This document shows, piece by piece, positions 47,047 to 56,483 of a stretch of 64,000 nucleotides of DNA. Where the stretch lies: assembly GCF_030142075.1 (NCBI RefSeq), contig NZ_CP126241.1, positions 1 to 64,000 of the forward strand, in the 5' to 3' direction. The position numbers were made by a program, and so were the translations under genes. The notes below the pieces were generated by a model that was not told the origin of the DNA, searched no databases, and was given only the letters and a program-made list of their open reading frames with translations. Positions within the stretch are counted from its first letter, which is position 1; each line of letters begins with the position of its first letter. The stretch is from Arthrobacter sp. zg-Y20 (GTDB lineage: Bacteria > Actinomycetota > Actinomycetes > Actinomycetales > Micrococcaceae).

Positions 47047-49641
47047 ATGGCGACAGGCGGAGGGAACAAGCAGGAAACCGTCAGTGTGGAGGGGCACCGG
47101 CTCCGCCTGACCAACCTGGATAAGGTGCTGTATCCCGCAATGGGAACCACCAAGGCAGATGTGCTCTCCTACTACGCCGCTGTAGCCGAATACATGCTGC
47201 CGCATTCGAGCAACCGCGCCGCCACCCGCAAACGCTGGGTACACGGTGTGGGTACGCCGGAGCATCCCGGGCAGGTGTTTTTCCAGAAGAACATTGAAGA
47301 CTCCGCACCATCCTGGGTAAAGCGGTTTCCGATTGAGCACAAGGACCACACGAACACCTATCCGGTGGTTAATGATCTGGCCACACTGACCTGGCTGGCG
47401 CAGTCCGCGGCCCTGGAAATCCACGTACCGCAGTGGCGGTTCGGGCCGCGCGGAAAAATCGGCGCCGCGGACCGGATGGTGCTGGACCTGGACCCCGGTG
47501 AGGGAGTGGGCCTGGCCGAATGCGCTGAGGTGGCGCGCCTGGCGCGGGCCATCCTCAATGACATGGGCCTGGATGCCCGCCCGGTGACCAGCGGGTCCAA
47601 GGGCATCCACCTGTATGCGGCCCTGGACGGCAGCCAGGACTCCGACGAGATCAACGCCGTGGCGCATGAGCTGGCCCGTGCACTGGAAGCGGACCACCCG
47701 GGCCTGGTGGTCAGCGACATGAAAAAGACGCTCCGCAAGGGCAAGGTGCTGGTGGACTGGAGCCAAAACAACGGCAACAAAACCACCATTTGCCCCTACT
47801 CACTGCGCGGACGGTTCCATCCGACGGTCGCCGCCCCGCGGACCTGGTCGGAACTCGACGATCCGGACTTGGCGCAGCTGGATTACGAGCAGGTGATGGA
47901 ACGGGTCCGCAGCGGCCCGGACCCGCTGGCGGGAATGGAAAGCGGCGCGTTCGACGAGGAGGCGCTGGAAGAGGCCACCGAAGAAGCCGGGACAGGAACC
48001 GACGGCCGCGGATCCGCGGCCGGCGCGGACCGGTTGACCAAGTACCGCAGCATGCGTGACGCCGCGAAGACGCCCGAGCCGGTTCCCGAGGAACCCTCCA
48101 AGCCGTCGGAGGGCAACAGCTTTGTGATCCAGGAACACCACGCCCGCCGGCTGCACTGGGACTTCCGGTTGGAGCACGACGGCGTGCTGGTCTCCTGGGC
48201 ACTGCCCAAGGGGCCGCCTGCCACGTCCGGCAAGAACAACCTGGCGGTGCAGACCGAGGACCATCCGCTGGATTACGGGAGCTTTGAAGGACATATTCCC
48301 AAAGGGGAATATGGCGGAGGCGATGTGACCATCTGGGATCACGGCACCTACGAGCGGGAAAAATGGCGCGACGGCAAGGAAGTCATCGCGGTGCTGCACG
48401 GCCAGCCCGACGGCGGCCTGGCCCGGGAAGGTGCCGCGGACCGGCGCTACGCCCTGATCCACACCGGGTCCGGCGGCGGCAAAGGCGACAACAATTGGCT
48501 GATCCACCTGATGAAGGACCAGCCCAAGCCCGGCGAGAAGGGCCAAGCAGAGCCGGGGGAGACGGACCAGCCCGCTACGCCCCAGGCCGCCGTCGCCGCT
48601 GCTGCTGCTGCCGGCACGGAAACGGCAGTGACGGTCCCGGCCGGGGACGGCAGCGGCGCGGAGGATGCCTCGGTCCCGCTTATCGAGCCGATGCTTGCCA
48701 CCCTGGGTACCCGCGCCGAAATCAACGACGACGAGGACTGGGCGTTCGAGATGAAGTGGGACGGTGTCCGCGCCGTCGTCACCGTTACTCCCGAAGGCAC
48801 CCGGCTGATCAGCCGCAACGGCAACGACATGACCGCCGCGTATCCGGAACTGCAGGATCTCAGCGCGCACCTGTTCGGGGAGCGGGCAGTGCTGGACGCT
48901 GAAATCGTGGCACTCAACAAAGCCGGACGCCCGGACTTCGGGCTGCTGCAGCCGCGCATGCACCTCACCAAACCCCGCGAAATTGGGGCGGCTGCCGAGC
49001 GTACGCCGGTGCACCTGATGGTTTTCGACCTGCTCTGGCTGGACGGCCGGTCCCTGGCGGACCTCAGCTACGAGCAGCGCCGGGAAATCCTTGAGTCCGC
49101 CGTGGAAGCCACCCCGGACGGACATCTGCAGGTACCCCCGGCCCTGGAGATGGGCATGGACGAGGCCGTGGCCGCCAGCAAGGAACTGGGCCTGGAAGGG
49201 GTCATGGCCAAGCGGCGGAGCAGTACGTATTCCCCGGGCCGGCGCTCGAAGCACTGGGTGAAGCTGAAAAACCAGCTCAGCCAGGAAGTGGTGGTGGTGG
49301 GCTGGCGCCCGGGGCAGGGCAACCGGCAGAAGAAGGTCGGCTCCCTTTTGGTGGCCATTCCGGACGGCGTGGACCTGAAATACATCGGCCGGGTCGGCTC
49401 GGGCCTGAGCGAAAAAGACCTGGCACTGATTGGCCCGCGGCTGAAGAAAATGTCCCGCAAAACCCCACCCCTGGATGATGTTCCCAGCGCGGATGCCTCG
49501 GATGCCCAGTGGGTGCGCCCGGCCCTGGTGGGCGAAGTGACCTTCTCCGAGCGCACCGGCAGCGGCAAGCTGCGCCACCCCGTCTGGCGCGGCCTGCGCC
49601 CGGATAAGAAACCGTCCGACGTCGTGGTGGAGACCGTGTAG
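47047..49641 (+). CDS. ligD: Multifunctional ATP-dependent DNA ligase LigD (Pol-PE-Lig)
   Basis: The NHEJ ligase and polymerase. In 864 residues, the order is an N-terminal primase-polymerase domain (about 10-280, catalytic Asp147 and Asp149 in VLDLDPGEG), a linker, and a 3'-phosphoesterase domain (about 355-490, [26 protein letters not shown]). An Ala/Gly linker follows, then the ligase domain (about 550-860) with Lys570 in [10 protein letters not shown] as the AMP-bonded lysine. ATG 47047 is chosen, dropping 60 unrelated residues. It is divergent from the SDR gene; Ku is 6 kb away. Confidence 0.96.
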   Translation: MATGGGNKQETVSVEGHRLRLTNLDKVLYPAMGTTKADVLSYYAAVAEYMLPHSSNRAATRKRWVHGVGTPEHPGQVFFQKNIEDSAPSWVKRFPIEHKDHTNTYPVVNDLATLTWLAQSAALEIHVPQWRFGPRGKIGAADRMVLDLDPGEGVGLAECAEVARLARAILNDMGLDARPVTSGSKGIHLYAALDGSQDSDEINAVAHELARALEADHPGLVVSDMKKTLRKGKVLVDWSQNNGNKTTICPYSLRGRFHPTVAAPRTWSELDDPDLAQLDYEQVMERVRSGPDPLAGMESGAFDEEALEEATEEAGTGTDGRGSAAGADRLTKYRSMRDAAKTPEPVPEEPSKPSEGNSFVIQEHHARRLHWDFRLEHDGVLVSWALPKGPPATSGKNNLAVQTEDHPLDYGSFEGHIPKGEYGGGDVTIWDHGTYEREKWRDGKEVIAVLHGQPDGGLAREGAADRRYALIHTGSGGGKGDNNWLIHLMKDQPKPGEKGQAEPGETDQPATPQAAVAAAAAAGTETAVTVPAGDGSGAEDASVPLIEPMLATLGTRAEINDDEDWAFEMKWDGVRAVVTVTPEGTRLISRNGNDMTAAYPELQDLSAHLFGERAVLDAEIVALNKAGRPDFGLLQPRMHLTKPREIGAAAERTPVHLMVFDLLWLDGRSLADLSYEQRREILESAVEATPDGHLQVPPALEMGMDEAVAASKELGLEGVMAKRRSSTYSPGRRSKHWVKLKNQLSQEVVVVGWRPGQGNRQKKVGSLLVAIPDGVDLKYIGRVGSGLSEKDLALIGPRLKKMSRKTPPLDDVPSADASDAQWVRPALVGEVTFSERTGSGKLRHPVWRGLRPDKKPSDVVVETV

Positions 49642-49676
49642 CCGCGGCCCTCCCCACCAGTGAAAGGACCCGCACC

Positions 49677-52193
49677 ATGACCGACAGCAGCATTCCCGGA
49701 ACCGACCATCCTTCGGGACCGGAGCATGTTCCCGGCAGCGAACGCATCCCCGGCACCGAACCGCACCACGACGGCGACCTCGCCGGCGTCGACGCCTGGT
49801 GGCGGGCGGCGAACTACCTCTCGGTCGGGCAGATCTACCTGCGCGACAACCCGCTGCTGCGCCGGGACCTGGAAAGCGGAGACGTGAAGGCACGGCTGCT
49901 GGGCCACTGGGGCACCACACCCGGCCTGAACTTCATCTACGCGCACCTGAACCGTCTGATCCGCGAACAGCAGCGCAAGGTCCTGTTCATCACCGGACCC
50001 GGCCACGGCGGCCCGGCCAATGTGGCCAACGCGTGGCTGGAAGGCACCTACTCCGAGATCTACAGCCATGTGGGGAAAGACGAAGCGGGGCTGCAGACCC
50101 TCTTTAAGCAGTTCTCCTACCCGGGTGGAATACCCAGCCATGCGGCGCCGGAAACCCCGGGCTCCATCCACGAGGGCGGCGAGCTGGGGTATTCGCTGGC
50201 GCACGCCTACGGGGCGGTGTTCGACAACCCGGACCTGATTGCCGCCACCGTCATTGGCGACGGCGAAGCGGAAACCGGGCCGCTGGCGGCCAGCTGGCAT
50301 TCCAACAGCTTCCTGGACCCGGCCGTGGACGGAGCGGTGCTGCCCATCCTGCACCTGAACGGCTACAAAATTGCCAACCCCACCATCCTGTCCCGGATGC
50401 CCGAGGAGCAGCTGCTGAAACTGCTCGAAGGCTACGGCTACCGGCCGTACGTCGTCACCGTGGAGGACCCGGCCGCGGTGCAGCAGGCACACGAGGACTT
50501 CGCGGCCGTGCTGGAAACCTGCCTGGCCGAAATCACGGCCATCCAGGCGCAGTACCGCAGCGGGGAGCGCACCGCGGTGCCGCCGGATGTGCCCGGTGCG
50601 GACACCGGGGAAGTGCACGCCCCGCGCTGGCCCATGATCGTGTTCCGCTCGCCCAAGGGTTGGACCGGCCCGCAGGAAGTGGACGGTCTGCCCGTGGAAG
50701 GCACTTGGCGGGCGCACCAGGTGCCGTTGTCCGAAATCCATGAGAAGCCGGAGCACCTGGCCCAGTTGCAGGACTGGATGCGCTCCTACCGGCCGGAGGA
50801 ACTGTTCGACGCCGAGGGGCGGTTGGCGGCGGAGATCGCCGCCCTGGCACCTGCCGGTGACCTGCGGATGAGTTCCACTCCCTACGCCAACGGCGGCCGG
50901 CTGCTGCAGGACCTGCACCTGCCCGAGTACGCGCAGCATGCGGTGAAGATTGATCATCCGGGCTCAGAACGGGTCAGTCCGATGTTCAACCTGGGCGGTT
51001 ACCTGCGCGAGGTCATCCGGAAGAACCCGTCCAACTTCCGGATCTTCGGCCCGGATGAAACTGCGTCCAACCGGCTGCAGGCCGTCTACGACGTCACGGA
51101 CAAGTCCTGGCAGCAGCGGATCGATCAGCTGGACGAGCATCTGGCGCGCAGCGGCCGGGTGGCAGAGGTGCTCTCCGAACACCTCTGCGAGGGCTGGCTG
51201 GAGGGCTACCTGCTGACCGGCCGGCACGGGGTGTTCAACTGCTATGAAGCCTTTGTCCACATTGTGGATTCGATGTTCAACCAGCACGCCAAGTGGTTGA
51301 AGGTCAGCAGCGCGCTGTCCTGGCGCCAGCCCGTCGCATCCCTGAACTACCTGCTCTCCAGTCACGTCTGGCAGCAGGACCACAACGGGTTCTCGCACCA
51401 GGACCCCGGCTTCATTGACCACGTGGTGAATAAAAAGGCGGACGTTATCCGGGTCTACCTGCCGCCGGACGCCAACACCCTGCTGGCCGTTGCCGAGCAC
51501 ATCCTGGGCACCCGCGACCGGGTCAATGTGGTGGTTTCCGGCAAGCAGCCCGCCCCGGTCTGGCTGGACCCGCAGACCGCACGCCTGCATGTGGAGCGCG
51601 GCATCGGCGTCTGGGACTTCGCCGGCAGCGAGGACACCAGTCCCGGCGCGAAGTCCGACCCCGACGTCGTGATGGCGTGCGCCGGCGACGTGCCCACCCT
51701 CGAGACCGTGGCCGCTGCGGCGCTGCTGCAGGAGCAACTGCCGGAGCTGAAAATCCGGGTGGTCAATGTGGTGGACCTGATGCGGCTGCAGGATCCGGGC
51801 GAGCACCCGCACGGGCTGTCAGACCGCGATTTCGACACCCTGTTCACCACGGACAAGCCGGTCATTTTCGCCTATCACGGCTACCCCTGGCTGATTCACC
51901 GGCTGACCTACCGGCGCACCAACCATGCGAACCTGCATGTGCGCGGCTACAAGGAAGAGGGCACCACCACCACGCCCTTCGACATGGCCATGCTGAACCA
52001 GATTGACCGGTTCCAATTGGCCATAGACGTGCTGGACCGGGTAGCGTCGCTGGGATCCACACAGGCACCGTTTCGGCAGTACCTGCAGGATGAACGGGCA
52101 CGTGCCCGCCAGTACACCCGGGATGAAGGCCAGGACCCGCCGTACATCAGCGGCTGGAACCTGCAGGAAGCCGAGCAGGACACCCCGGGGTAG
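49677..52193 (+). CDS. xfp: Phosphoketolase (xylulose 5-phosphate/fructose 6-phosphate)
   Basis: A thiamine diphosphate enzyme that splits xylulose 5-P or fructose 6-P with phosphate to acetyl-P plus glyceraldehyde 3-P or erythrose 4-P. The 838 residues carry [33 protein letters not shown] and [11 protein letters not shown]. An N-terminal extension of about 40 residues is longer than usual. AAAGGA lies 8 bases before the ATG. It follows ligD by 35 bases, but no functional link is claimed. Confidence 0.96.
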   Translation: MTDSSIPGTDHPSGPEHVPGSERIPGTEPHHDGDLAGVDAWWRAANYLSVGQIYLRDNPLLRRDLESGDVKARLLGHWGTTPGLNFIYAHLNRLIREQQRKVLFITGPGHGGPANVANAWLEGTYSEIYSHVGKDEAGLQTLFKQFSYPGGIPSHAAPETPGSIHEGGELGYSLAHAYGAVFDNPDLIAATVIGDGEAETGPLAASWHSNSFLDPAVDGAVLPILHLNGYKIANPTILSRMPEEQLLKLLEGYGYRPYVVTVEDPAAVQQAHEDFAAVLETCLAEITAIQAQYRSGERTAVPPDVPGADTGEVHAPRWPMIVFRSPKGWTGPQEVDGLPVEGTWRAHQVPLSEIHEKPEHLAQLQDWMRSYRPEELFDAEGRLAAEIAALAPAGDLRMSSTPYANGGRLLQDLHLPEYAQHAVKIDHPGSERVSPMFNLGGYLREVIRKNPSNFRIFGPDETASNRLQAVYDVTDKSWQQRIDQLDEHLARSGRVAEVLSEHLCEGWLEGYLLTGRHGVFNCYEAFVHIVDSMFNQHAKWLKVSSALSWRQPVASLNYLLSSHVWQQDHNGFSHQDPGFIDHVVNKKADVIRVYLPPDANTLLAVAEHILGTRDRVNVVVSGKQPAPVWLDPQTARLHVERGIGVWDFAGSEDTSPGAKSDPDVVMACAGDVPTLETVAAAALLQEQLPELKIRVVNVVDLMRLQDPGEHPHGLSDRDFDTLFTTDKPVIFAYHGYPWLIHRLTYRRTNHANLHVRGYKEEGTTTTPFDMAMLNQIDRFQLAIDVLDRVASLGSTQAPFRQYLQDERARARQYTRDEGQDPPYISGWNLQEAEQDTPG

Positions 52194-52273
52194 GGCGGCA
52201 GCACGGCTTCGGCGGCGCCCCACCGGGCGTCACGCCGTGGAAAAGTACGATCCATCCACAGAAGGAGAGTTCA

Positions 52274-52741
52274 TTGACCACTGATCAGACGAGCATTGTA
52301 GTTTCCCGGGTCATCGATGCCTCGGCAGCGGACATTTTCAACTTGTTGTCCAACCCCGAGCGCCACCACGAGCTGGACGGTTCCGGCATGGTGGTCTCGG
52401 ATGAGAAGACCGACCGCATCACCGCGTCCGGCCAGGTGTTCACCATGAACATGCACAACGAAAAAATGGGCGACTACCAGACGGAAAACCACGTCACCGG
52501 GTACGACCACAATAAGATCCTGGCCTGGCAGACCGCCCCGGCCGGCACCGAGCCCAAGGGCTGGCAGTGGGTATGGGAGCTGCAGGCCGAGGGTGCCGAC
52601 TCCACCGAAGTCACCCTGACCTACGACTGGTCCCACGTCACGGACAAGGAAACCCTGAAAAAGGTGTCCTTCCCGATGGTGTCCAAGGATGACCTGGAGG
52701 AATCGCTGAACAAGCTCGCCGCCGCGGTCTCCGGTTCGTAG
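52274..52741 (+). CDS. SRPBCC-family protein
   Basis: A 155-residue single SRPBCC domain (VVSRVIDASAADIFNLLSNPERHHELDGSG; LTYDWSHVTD) that binds a hydrophobic ligand. The start is TTG at 52274, with GAAGGAGAG upstream at good spacing. Ligand is unknown. It is downstream of xfp and may be its own unit. Confidence 0.88.
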   Translation: MTTDQTSIVVSRVIDASAADIFNLLSNPERHHELDGSGMVVSDEKTDRITASGQVFTMNMHNEKMGDYQTENHVTGYDHNKILAWQTAPAGTEPKGWQWVWELQAEGADSTEVTLTYDWSHVTDKETLKKVSFPMVSKDDLEESLNKLAAAVSGS

Positions 52742-52767
52742 CGGGTCCGCATAGCAGCACGAAATAA

Positions 52768-52821
52768 CAGTACGACGGCGGCCGGTTTCCTTTTCGAAGG
52801 GAACCGGCCGCCGTCGTACTG
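52768..52821. terminator. Bidirectional terminator
   Basis: A stem of 23 base pairs with one wobble (52768-52790 with 52799-52821) and an 8-base loop between the SRPBCC gene and the convergent SDR gene. Confidence 0.85.
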
Positions 52822-52832
52822 CCGTTCGGAGG

Positions 52833-53831
52833 TTAGACCGCGGACCAGCCGCCGTCGGAGGGCAGGATGGCGCCGTTGATGTTCACGCCGTCATCGCTGA
52901 GCAGGAACGTGATGGATGCTGCCAGGTCCTCGGCCGAGGCCAGGCCGGGGATGTTCACGCGGGCCGGGGAGAGGCGGGCTTCGCCGTACTCGCTGACCTT
53001 GCCGCCCATCGGAATGCCCGTGGCTACGCCGCCCGGAGCCACGGCATTGACGCGTATGCCTTCACGGGCATACATAAACGCGGTGCTGCGGGTGATGCCA
53101 ACAACGGCGTGCTTGGATGCGGTGTAGGCCACGCCGGAAGCGGAGCCGCGCAGGCCCGCTTCGGAGGTGATGTTCACGATCGAGCCCTTGCCGGCTTCGA
53201 GCATGGTGGGCAGCACGGCGCGGGTCAGGCGGACCAGGCCGTCCACGTTCACGGCGAAGATCTTCTGCCACATGGCATCGGACACCTCGTGCAGCGGGGA
53301 GAAGTCGTCATTGATGCCGGCCACGTTGGCCAAGCCGTCAATACTGGTGCCGGCGGCGGCAATGATGCGCTCGACGGCGGACAGGTCGGTCAGGTCAGCT
53401 GCCACCGGAACGATGGACTCGCCGAGCTCGTCGGCGAGCTCCTTGATCCGGCCCTCGGCAATGTCGACCGCAATGACGCGCCCTCCCTCGCGGGAGATCC
53501 GGGCGGCAGTGGCCCGGCCGATGCCGGAGCCGGCACCGGTGACGATGATGGTGCGGCCTTCGAAGCGGCCGGGAACGGCGGGCAGCACGGTTGCTTCGGT
53601 CTCCGGCATCACGCCGCCGTTGGCTGCCTTGACGAGTTCATCCACTGCGGCCTGCGGGAACTGGCCCTGGCTCAGATCCACCAGCTGCTGCAGCTTCAGG
53701 GTCAGTGCCGGGCCCAGACTGGACTCGTCGCTGCCGGCCTGCGCGAGCATGCCCCGGATGGCGGGGCCGCCTGCCGGGTGATCGAGCCACTGCTGGACGG
53801 TGTTCTGGGCGGTGATGGGCTGGTTTGCCAC
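52833..53831 (-). CDS. SDR oxidoreductase with an unusual 85-residue N-terminal extension
   Basis: A 332-residue SDR. The core starts at about residue 93 with GRTIIVTGAGSGIGRATAA, then NVAGIND, and the Ser-Tyr-Lys set in NITSEAGLRGSASGVAYTASKHAVV. It ends with INGAILPSDGGWSAV. The first 85 residues (TVQQWLDHPAGGPAIRGML...) are Gln/Leu/Asp-rich and not part of the SDR fold. GTG 53831 has AAAGGA upstream. It is divergent from a LacI regulator that likely controls it. A sugar or polyol substrate is possible. Confidence 0.88.
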   Translation of the reverse strand: MANQPITAQNTVQQWLDHPAGGPAIRGMLAQAGSDESSLGPALTLKLQQLVDLSQGQFPQAAVDELVKAANGGVMPETEATVLPAVPGRFEGRTIIVTGAGSGIGRATAARISREGGRVIAVDIAEGRIKELADELGESIVPVAADLTDLSAVERIIAAAGTSIDGLANVAGINDDFSPLHEVSDAMWQKIFAVNVDGLVRLTRAVLPTMLEAGKGSIVNITSEAGLRGSASGVAYTASKHAVVGITRSTAFMYAREGIRVNAVAPGGVATGIPMGGKVSEYGEARLSPARVNIPGLASAEDLAASITFLLSDDGVNINGAILPSDGGWSAV

Positions 53832-53887
53832 GAGCCGGTCCTTTCGATGGGGCGGCCGTGCAACGCGGCCGCGGGATATTCGGGCGT

Positions 53888-53923
53888 CTACGCGTGTGAC
53901 CATCTCGCGGGTTACACGTGTAA
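53888..53923. promoter_or_regulatory. LacI-type operator candidate between SDR and lacI-family gene
   Basis: TTACACGTGTAA at 53912-53923 is a perfect 12-base palindrome with the central CG of LacI-family operators, in the 174-base divergent gap. A weaker related CTACGCGTGTGA lies at 53888-53899. Autoregulation and control of the SDR gene are inferred. Confidence 0.6.
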
Positions 53924-54005
53924 GTTCCCTGTAAGGTCAGACTACCGGAGTTCTCCGGCAGATCAAGGCGCAATTAAGGCGCAGTCCACAGCGAAAGGAC
54001 AGCCG

Positions 54006-55007
54006 GTGGAACGCAGGGCCACCTCCCACGACGTCGCTAAGGCGGCGGGGGTTTCCCGGGCTACGGTTAGCTACGTGCTGAACGGGCGGAACGGGCAGAG
54101 CATTTCGGCCGGCACCAGGGACCGCGTGCTGGCCGCCGCCCGCGAGCTTGGCTACATTCCCTCCACCGCTGCCCGCACACTGCGCAGCGGCCGCAGCGAC
54201 TTGGTGCTGATGCTGCTCCCGCCGGAGCCGCTCGGCCGGGCGCTGGCCATCATCATCGATGCCGCCTCCGAATACGTGGAGCAGCACGGGCTGCGCCTGG
54301 TTGCACACCGGCTGCCGCGGCAGGGCGGCGCCGCGTCACTGGTGCATTCGCTGGCCCCCGCTGCGCTGATCCTCATCACCCCCCTCGAGGAGGCTGAGCT
54401 GGCGGGCATGGAAGCTGCCGGGCTGCGTGTGGCCTCGCTATATCCGGCGCTGGATGATCCGCTGGGACCGGACCTGGGCATCGGCGCCCTGCAGGTGGCG
54501 CACCTGGCCGCGGCCGGACACCGGCGGATCGGGGTGGCCGTGCCCGCAGGTCCGGCGTACGCCTACCGGGTCCGGGTGCGCGTGGCGGCCATCGAAGATG
54601 CCTGCGCGCGGCTCGGGCTGCCGGCGCCCGCCGTCGAATACCTTGAACTGGACGCGGAACAGGCGCGGGCCGCCGTCGGGCACCTGCTGGAGGGGCCGGA
54701 GCCGGCGGAGGCAGTGTGCGCGTTCGACGACGACCATGCGTTTGCGCTGTTGGCAGGCCTTGCCGCCCGCGGACTGTCCGCACCGGCGGACCTGGCGGTG
54801 ATGGGTGCGGAAGATATTCCCCTGGCCGGGCTCGCCGTGCCGCCGCTGACCACTGTCCGGGTGGATGCCCGGCTGCTGGGGGAGCGTTTTGCAAGGATGG
54901 CGCTGGGTGAGCCGTCCGCTCCGGACACCAGTGCCCGGAGCGGGGAACCGGCGGAACCGGCGGACATGCTGCCGCCGGTCAGCCTGGTCCGGCGGGCCTC
55001 GGCCTGA
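54006..55007 (+). CDS. LacI-family transcriptional regulator
   Basis: A 333-residue repressor with an N-terminal HTH (TSHDVAKAAGVSRATVSYVLNG, residues about 5-26, and the hinge helix TAARTLRSGRSD). A periplasmic-binding-like ligand domain follows (about 60-320, with AHLAAAGHRRIGVAV, AVMGAEDIPLAG). GTG 54006 was chosen because the HTH begins at once after it and AAAGGAC lies upstream. Its ligand is probably a sugar or polyol; the divergent SDR is its likely target. Confidence 0.91.
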   Translation: MERRATSHDVAKAAGVSRATVSYVLNGRNGQSISAGTRDRVLAAARELGYIPSTAARTLRSGRSDLVLMLLPPEPLGRALAIIIDAASEYVEQHGLRLVAHRLPRQGGAASLVHSLAPAALILITPLEEAELAGMEAAGLRVASLYPALDDPLGPDLGIGALQVAHLAAAGHRRIGVAVPAGPAYAYRVRVRVAAIEDACARLGLPAPAVEYLELDAEQARAAVGHLLEGPEPAEAVCAFDDDHAFALLAGLAARGLSAPADLAVMGAEDIPLAGLAVPPLTTVRVDARLLGERFARMALGEPSAPDTSARSGEPAEPADMLPPVSLVRRASA

Positions 55008-55051
55008 CAGCGCCGGCTCGAGGATCCCGCCTAAGGGTGTCGGCTAAGGGG

Positions 55052-56164
55052 CTAGGACTGTTCGGCTTCCCGGGCCCGGTACATCTGCATCTGCCGGTAC
55101 CGCCGGCCCAGTGATTCACGCCGCGGCTTGACCGGTGCGTCTTCGGGTTCGGCGGTGAGGTCAATGTGCTTTTTGCCGAAGCGCCAGAGCAGCAGGTCAT
55201 CCAGCAGCCGGTCCGGGCCGGGGGAGTAGCGGTGGTCCAGGGCCGCGCGGACCTTGGTGATCGCATCGGCCTGCAGCAGCCCGGCCAGGTCCATGGTGGT
55301 CTTCATGCCGTGCGCAGCCAGCAGTTCCGCCGCCCAGCCCCAGTCATCGCCGGCCTTCCGGTTCACATGCGGCAGCAGGGTCATCCAGACGTGCCGGATC
55401 CGGTTCGGGGTCAGGGGGGCGCTGCCTTCCCCTTCCTCGTCCCAGAACCCGGTCACCGTCTCATAGCGCTCGTGCAGTTCGGCGAACGCCGTTTCCACGG
55501 TCTCGAGCATGGCCGCCGTGGAGGTGAACTGGCGGTCGAAATAGGGGCTCCAGGCCCGCGGATCCCCGGCCTTGAACCGGATGTCGTGCTCAATCTCGGA
55601 CCAGGCATGGGCCAGCACGGTGCGGATCTGCACTTCGAACAGGTAGCTGCCGTTGGGCCGCTGGTCCGGTTCCAGCAGTTTATGGAATTCGCGCACCGTT
55701 TCATTCTGGATGGTGCGCAGGATCAGGTGCCGGCTGGAATAGCCGTAGGTGCCGGACTCGATGGAGCCGATGTCCTTCTCACGGTCACCGCGGCAGTCGA
55801 ACTCGGCCCGCTGGCGCTTGATGAGGTTCGCGGCCTCATCCACCTCGTGCGGGAGGGTCATAATCACGCGGACCCCCACCAGGTCGGTGAGGTTGCGCAG
55901 CGGGTCCGGGAAGAGCAGCGTGGGCAGCTCTCCGGGGTTCTCCGCCGGCAGCGTACGGGCGGCCTTGGCCCGGAATGACTCCACGGTCTTGGTCCGGGAA
56001 GCAACAAACAGGGGCTGGACAGGGCTGTCCGCAAAGACGCTGCGCAGGTGCGCCTCCATCTCGGCGGTCACCGCTTCCAGACCCGGCCGAACCCGGGCGT
56101 ATTCATCCGTACTGGCTTGGACAACCGGCCGCAGCCGCTCATCCAATGTGTCCCAGGCGCTCAT
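55052..56164 (-). CDS. Single-domain RelA/SpoT-like (p)ppGpp synthetase
   Basis: A 370-residue protein with a RelA/SpoT synthetase domain in the middle. Motifs: ASRTKTVESFRAKA, LTDLVGVRVIM, YGYSSRHLIL and EVQIRTVLAHAWSEIEHDIRFK, which keep the usual Arg, Asp, Tyr/Ser/His and Glu/Gln/Arg active-site pattern. There is no HD hydrolase, TGS or ACT domain, so it looks like a small alarmone synthetase or a nucleotide pyrophosphokinase toxin-type relative. The C-terminal about 130 residues have no clear match. ATG 56164 has GGGGAGG upstream. Confidence 0.88.
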   Translation of the reverse strand: MSAWDTLDERLRPVVQASTDEYARVRPGLEAVTAEMEAHLRSVFADSPVQPLFVASRTKTVESFRAKAARTLPAENPGELPTLLFPDPLRNLTDLVGVRVIMTLPHEVDEAANLIKRQRAEFDCRGDREKDIGSIESGTYGYSSRHLILRTIQNETVREFHKLLEPDQRPNGSYLFEVQIRTVLAHAWSEIEHDIRFKAGDPRAWSPYFDRQFTSTAAMLETVETAFAELHERYETVTGFWDEEGEGSAPLTPNRIRHVWMTLLPHVNRKAGDDWGWAAELLAAHGMKTTMDLAGLLQADAITKVRAALDHRYSPGPDRLLDDLLLWRFGKKHIDLTAEPEDAPVKPRRESLGRRYRQMQMYRAREAEQS

Positions 56165-56483
56165 GTCCTCCCCGTCCTTACGAAACGGCGCCGAGGGCGG
56201 CACCGCATCTCCAACAAGCCTATGCCAGCACGGACGGGACCGCAGACCCGGGGCCGGGCGGACACCGGCCGAGGCGGACGGAGCGGTTCCTGCCGATCAC
56301 CACCCCCGGTATTCCAAGGATTTGACGCGAAATAGGCGCAAAAACAAATTGGCATTTTGCAGAGCAAAACTTATGCCGATGTATATTTCCGCCCGATTCC
56401 CGCCGCTATATGGTCTTCCCAATGCCCGGACCGGGACCGCACCGGGGGCAGGGCACGTCACTGCTCGCACCTATGGAGGACCC
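56165..56483 (+). promoter_or_regulatory. 319-base promoter region of the amino-sugar transport operon
   Basis: A non-coding divergent gap. TTTTGC-aga-GCAAAA at 56355-56369 is a 6-base inverted repeat, nested in GGCAT...ATGCC arms (56351-56377). TATATT at 56382-56387 is a possible -10, and TTGGCA at 56349-56354 may be a -35 (spacing to TATGCC at 56372 is 17). The repeat could be an operator for the IclR or LacI regulator of this region. Confidence 0.5.

Noticed and set aside
47800-49920. 706-codon open frame opposite ligD and the xfp start
   Set aside because: Antisense shadow of GC-rich genes; low-complexity sequence with no family resemblance.
49068-50957. 629-codon open frame opposite ligD/xfp
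   Set aside because: Overlaps two clear genes and has no domain; shadow.
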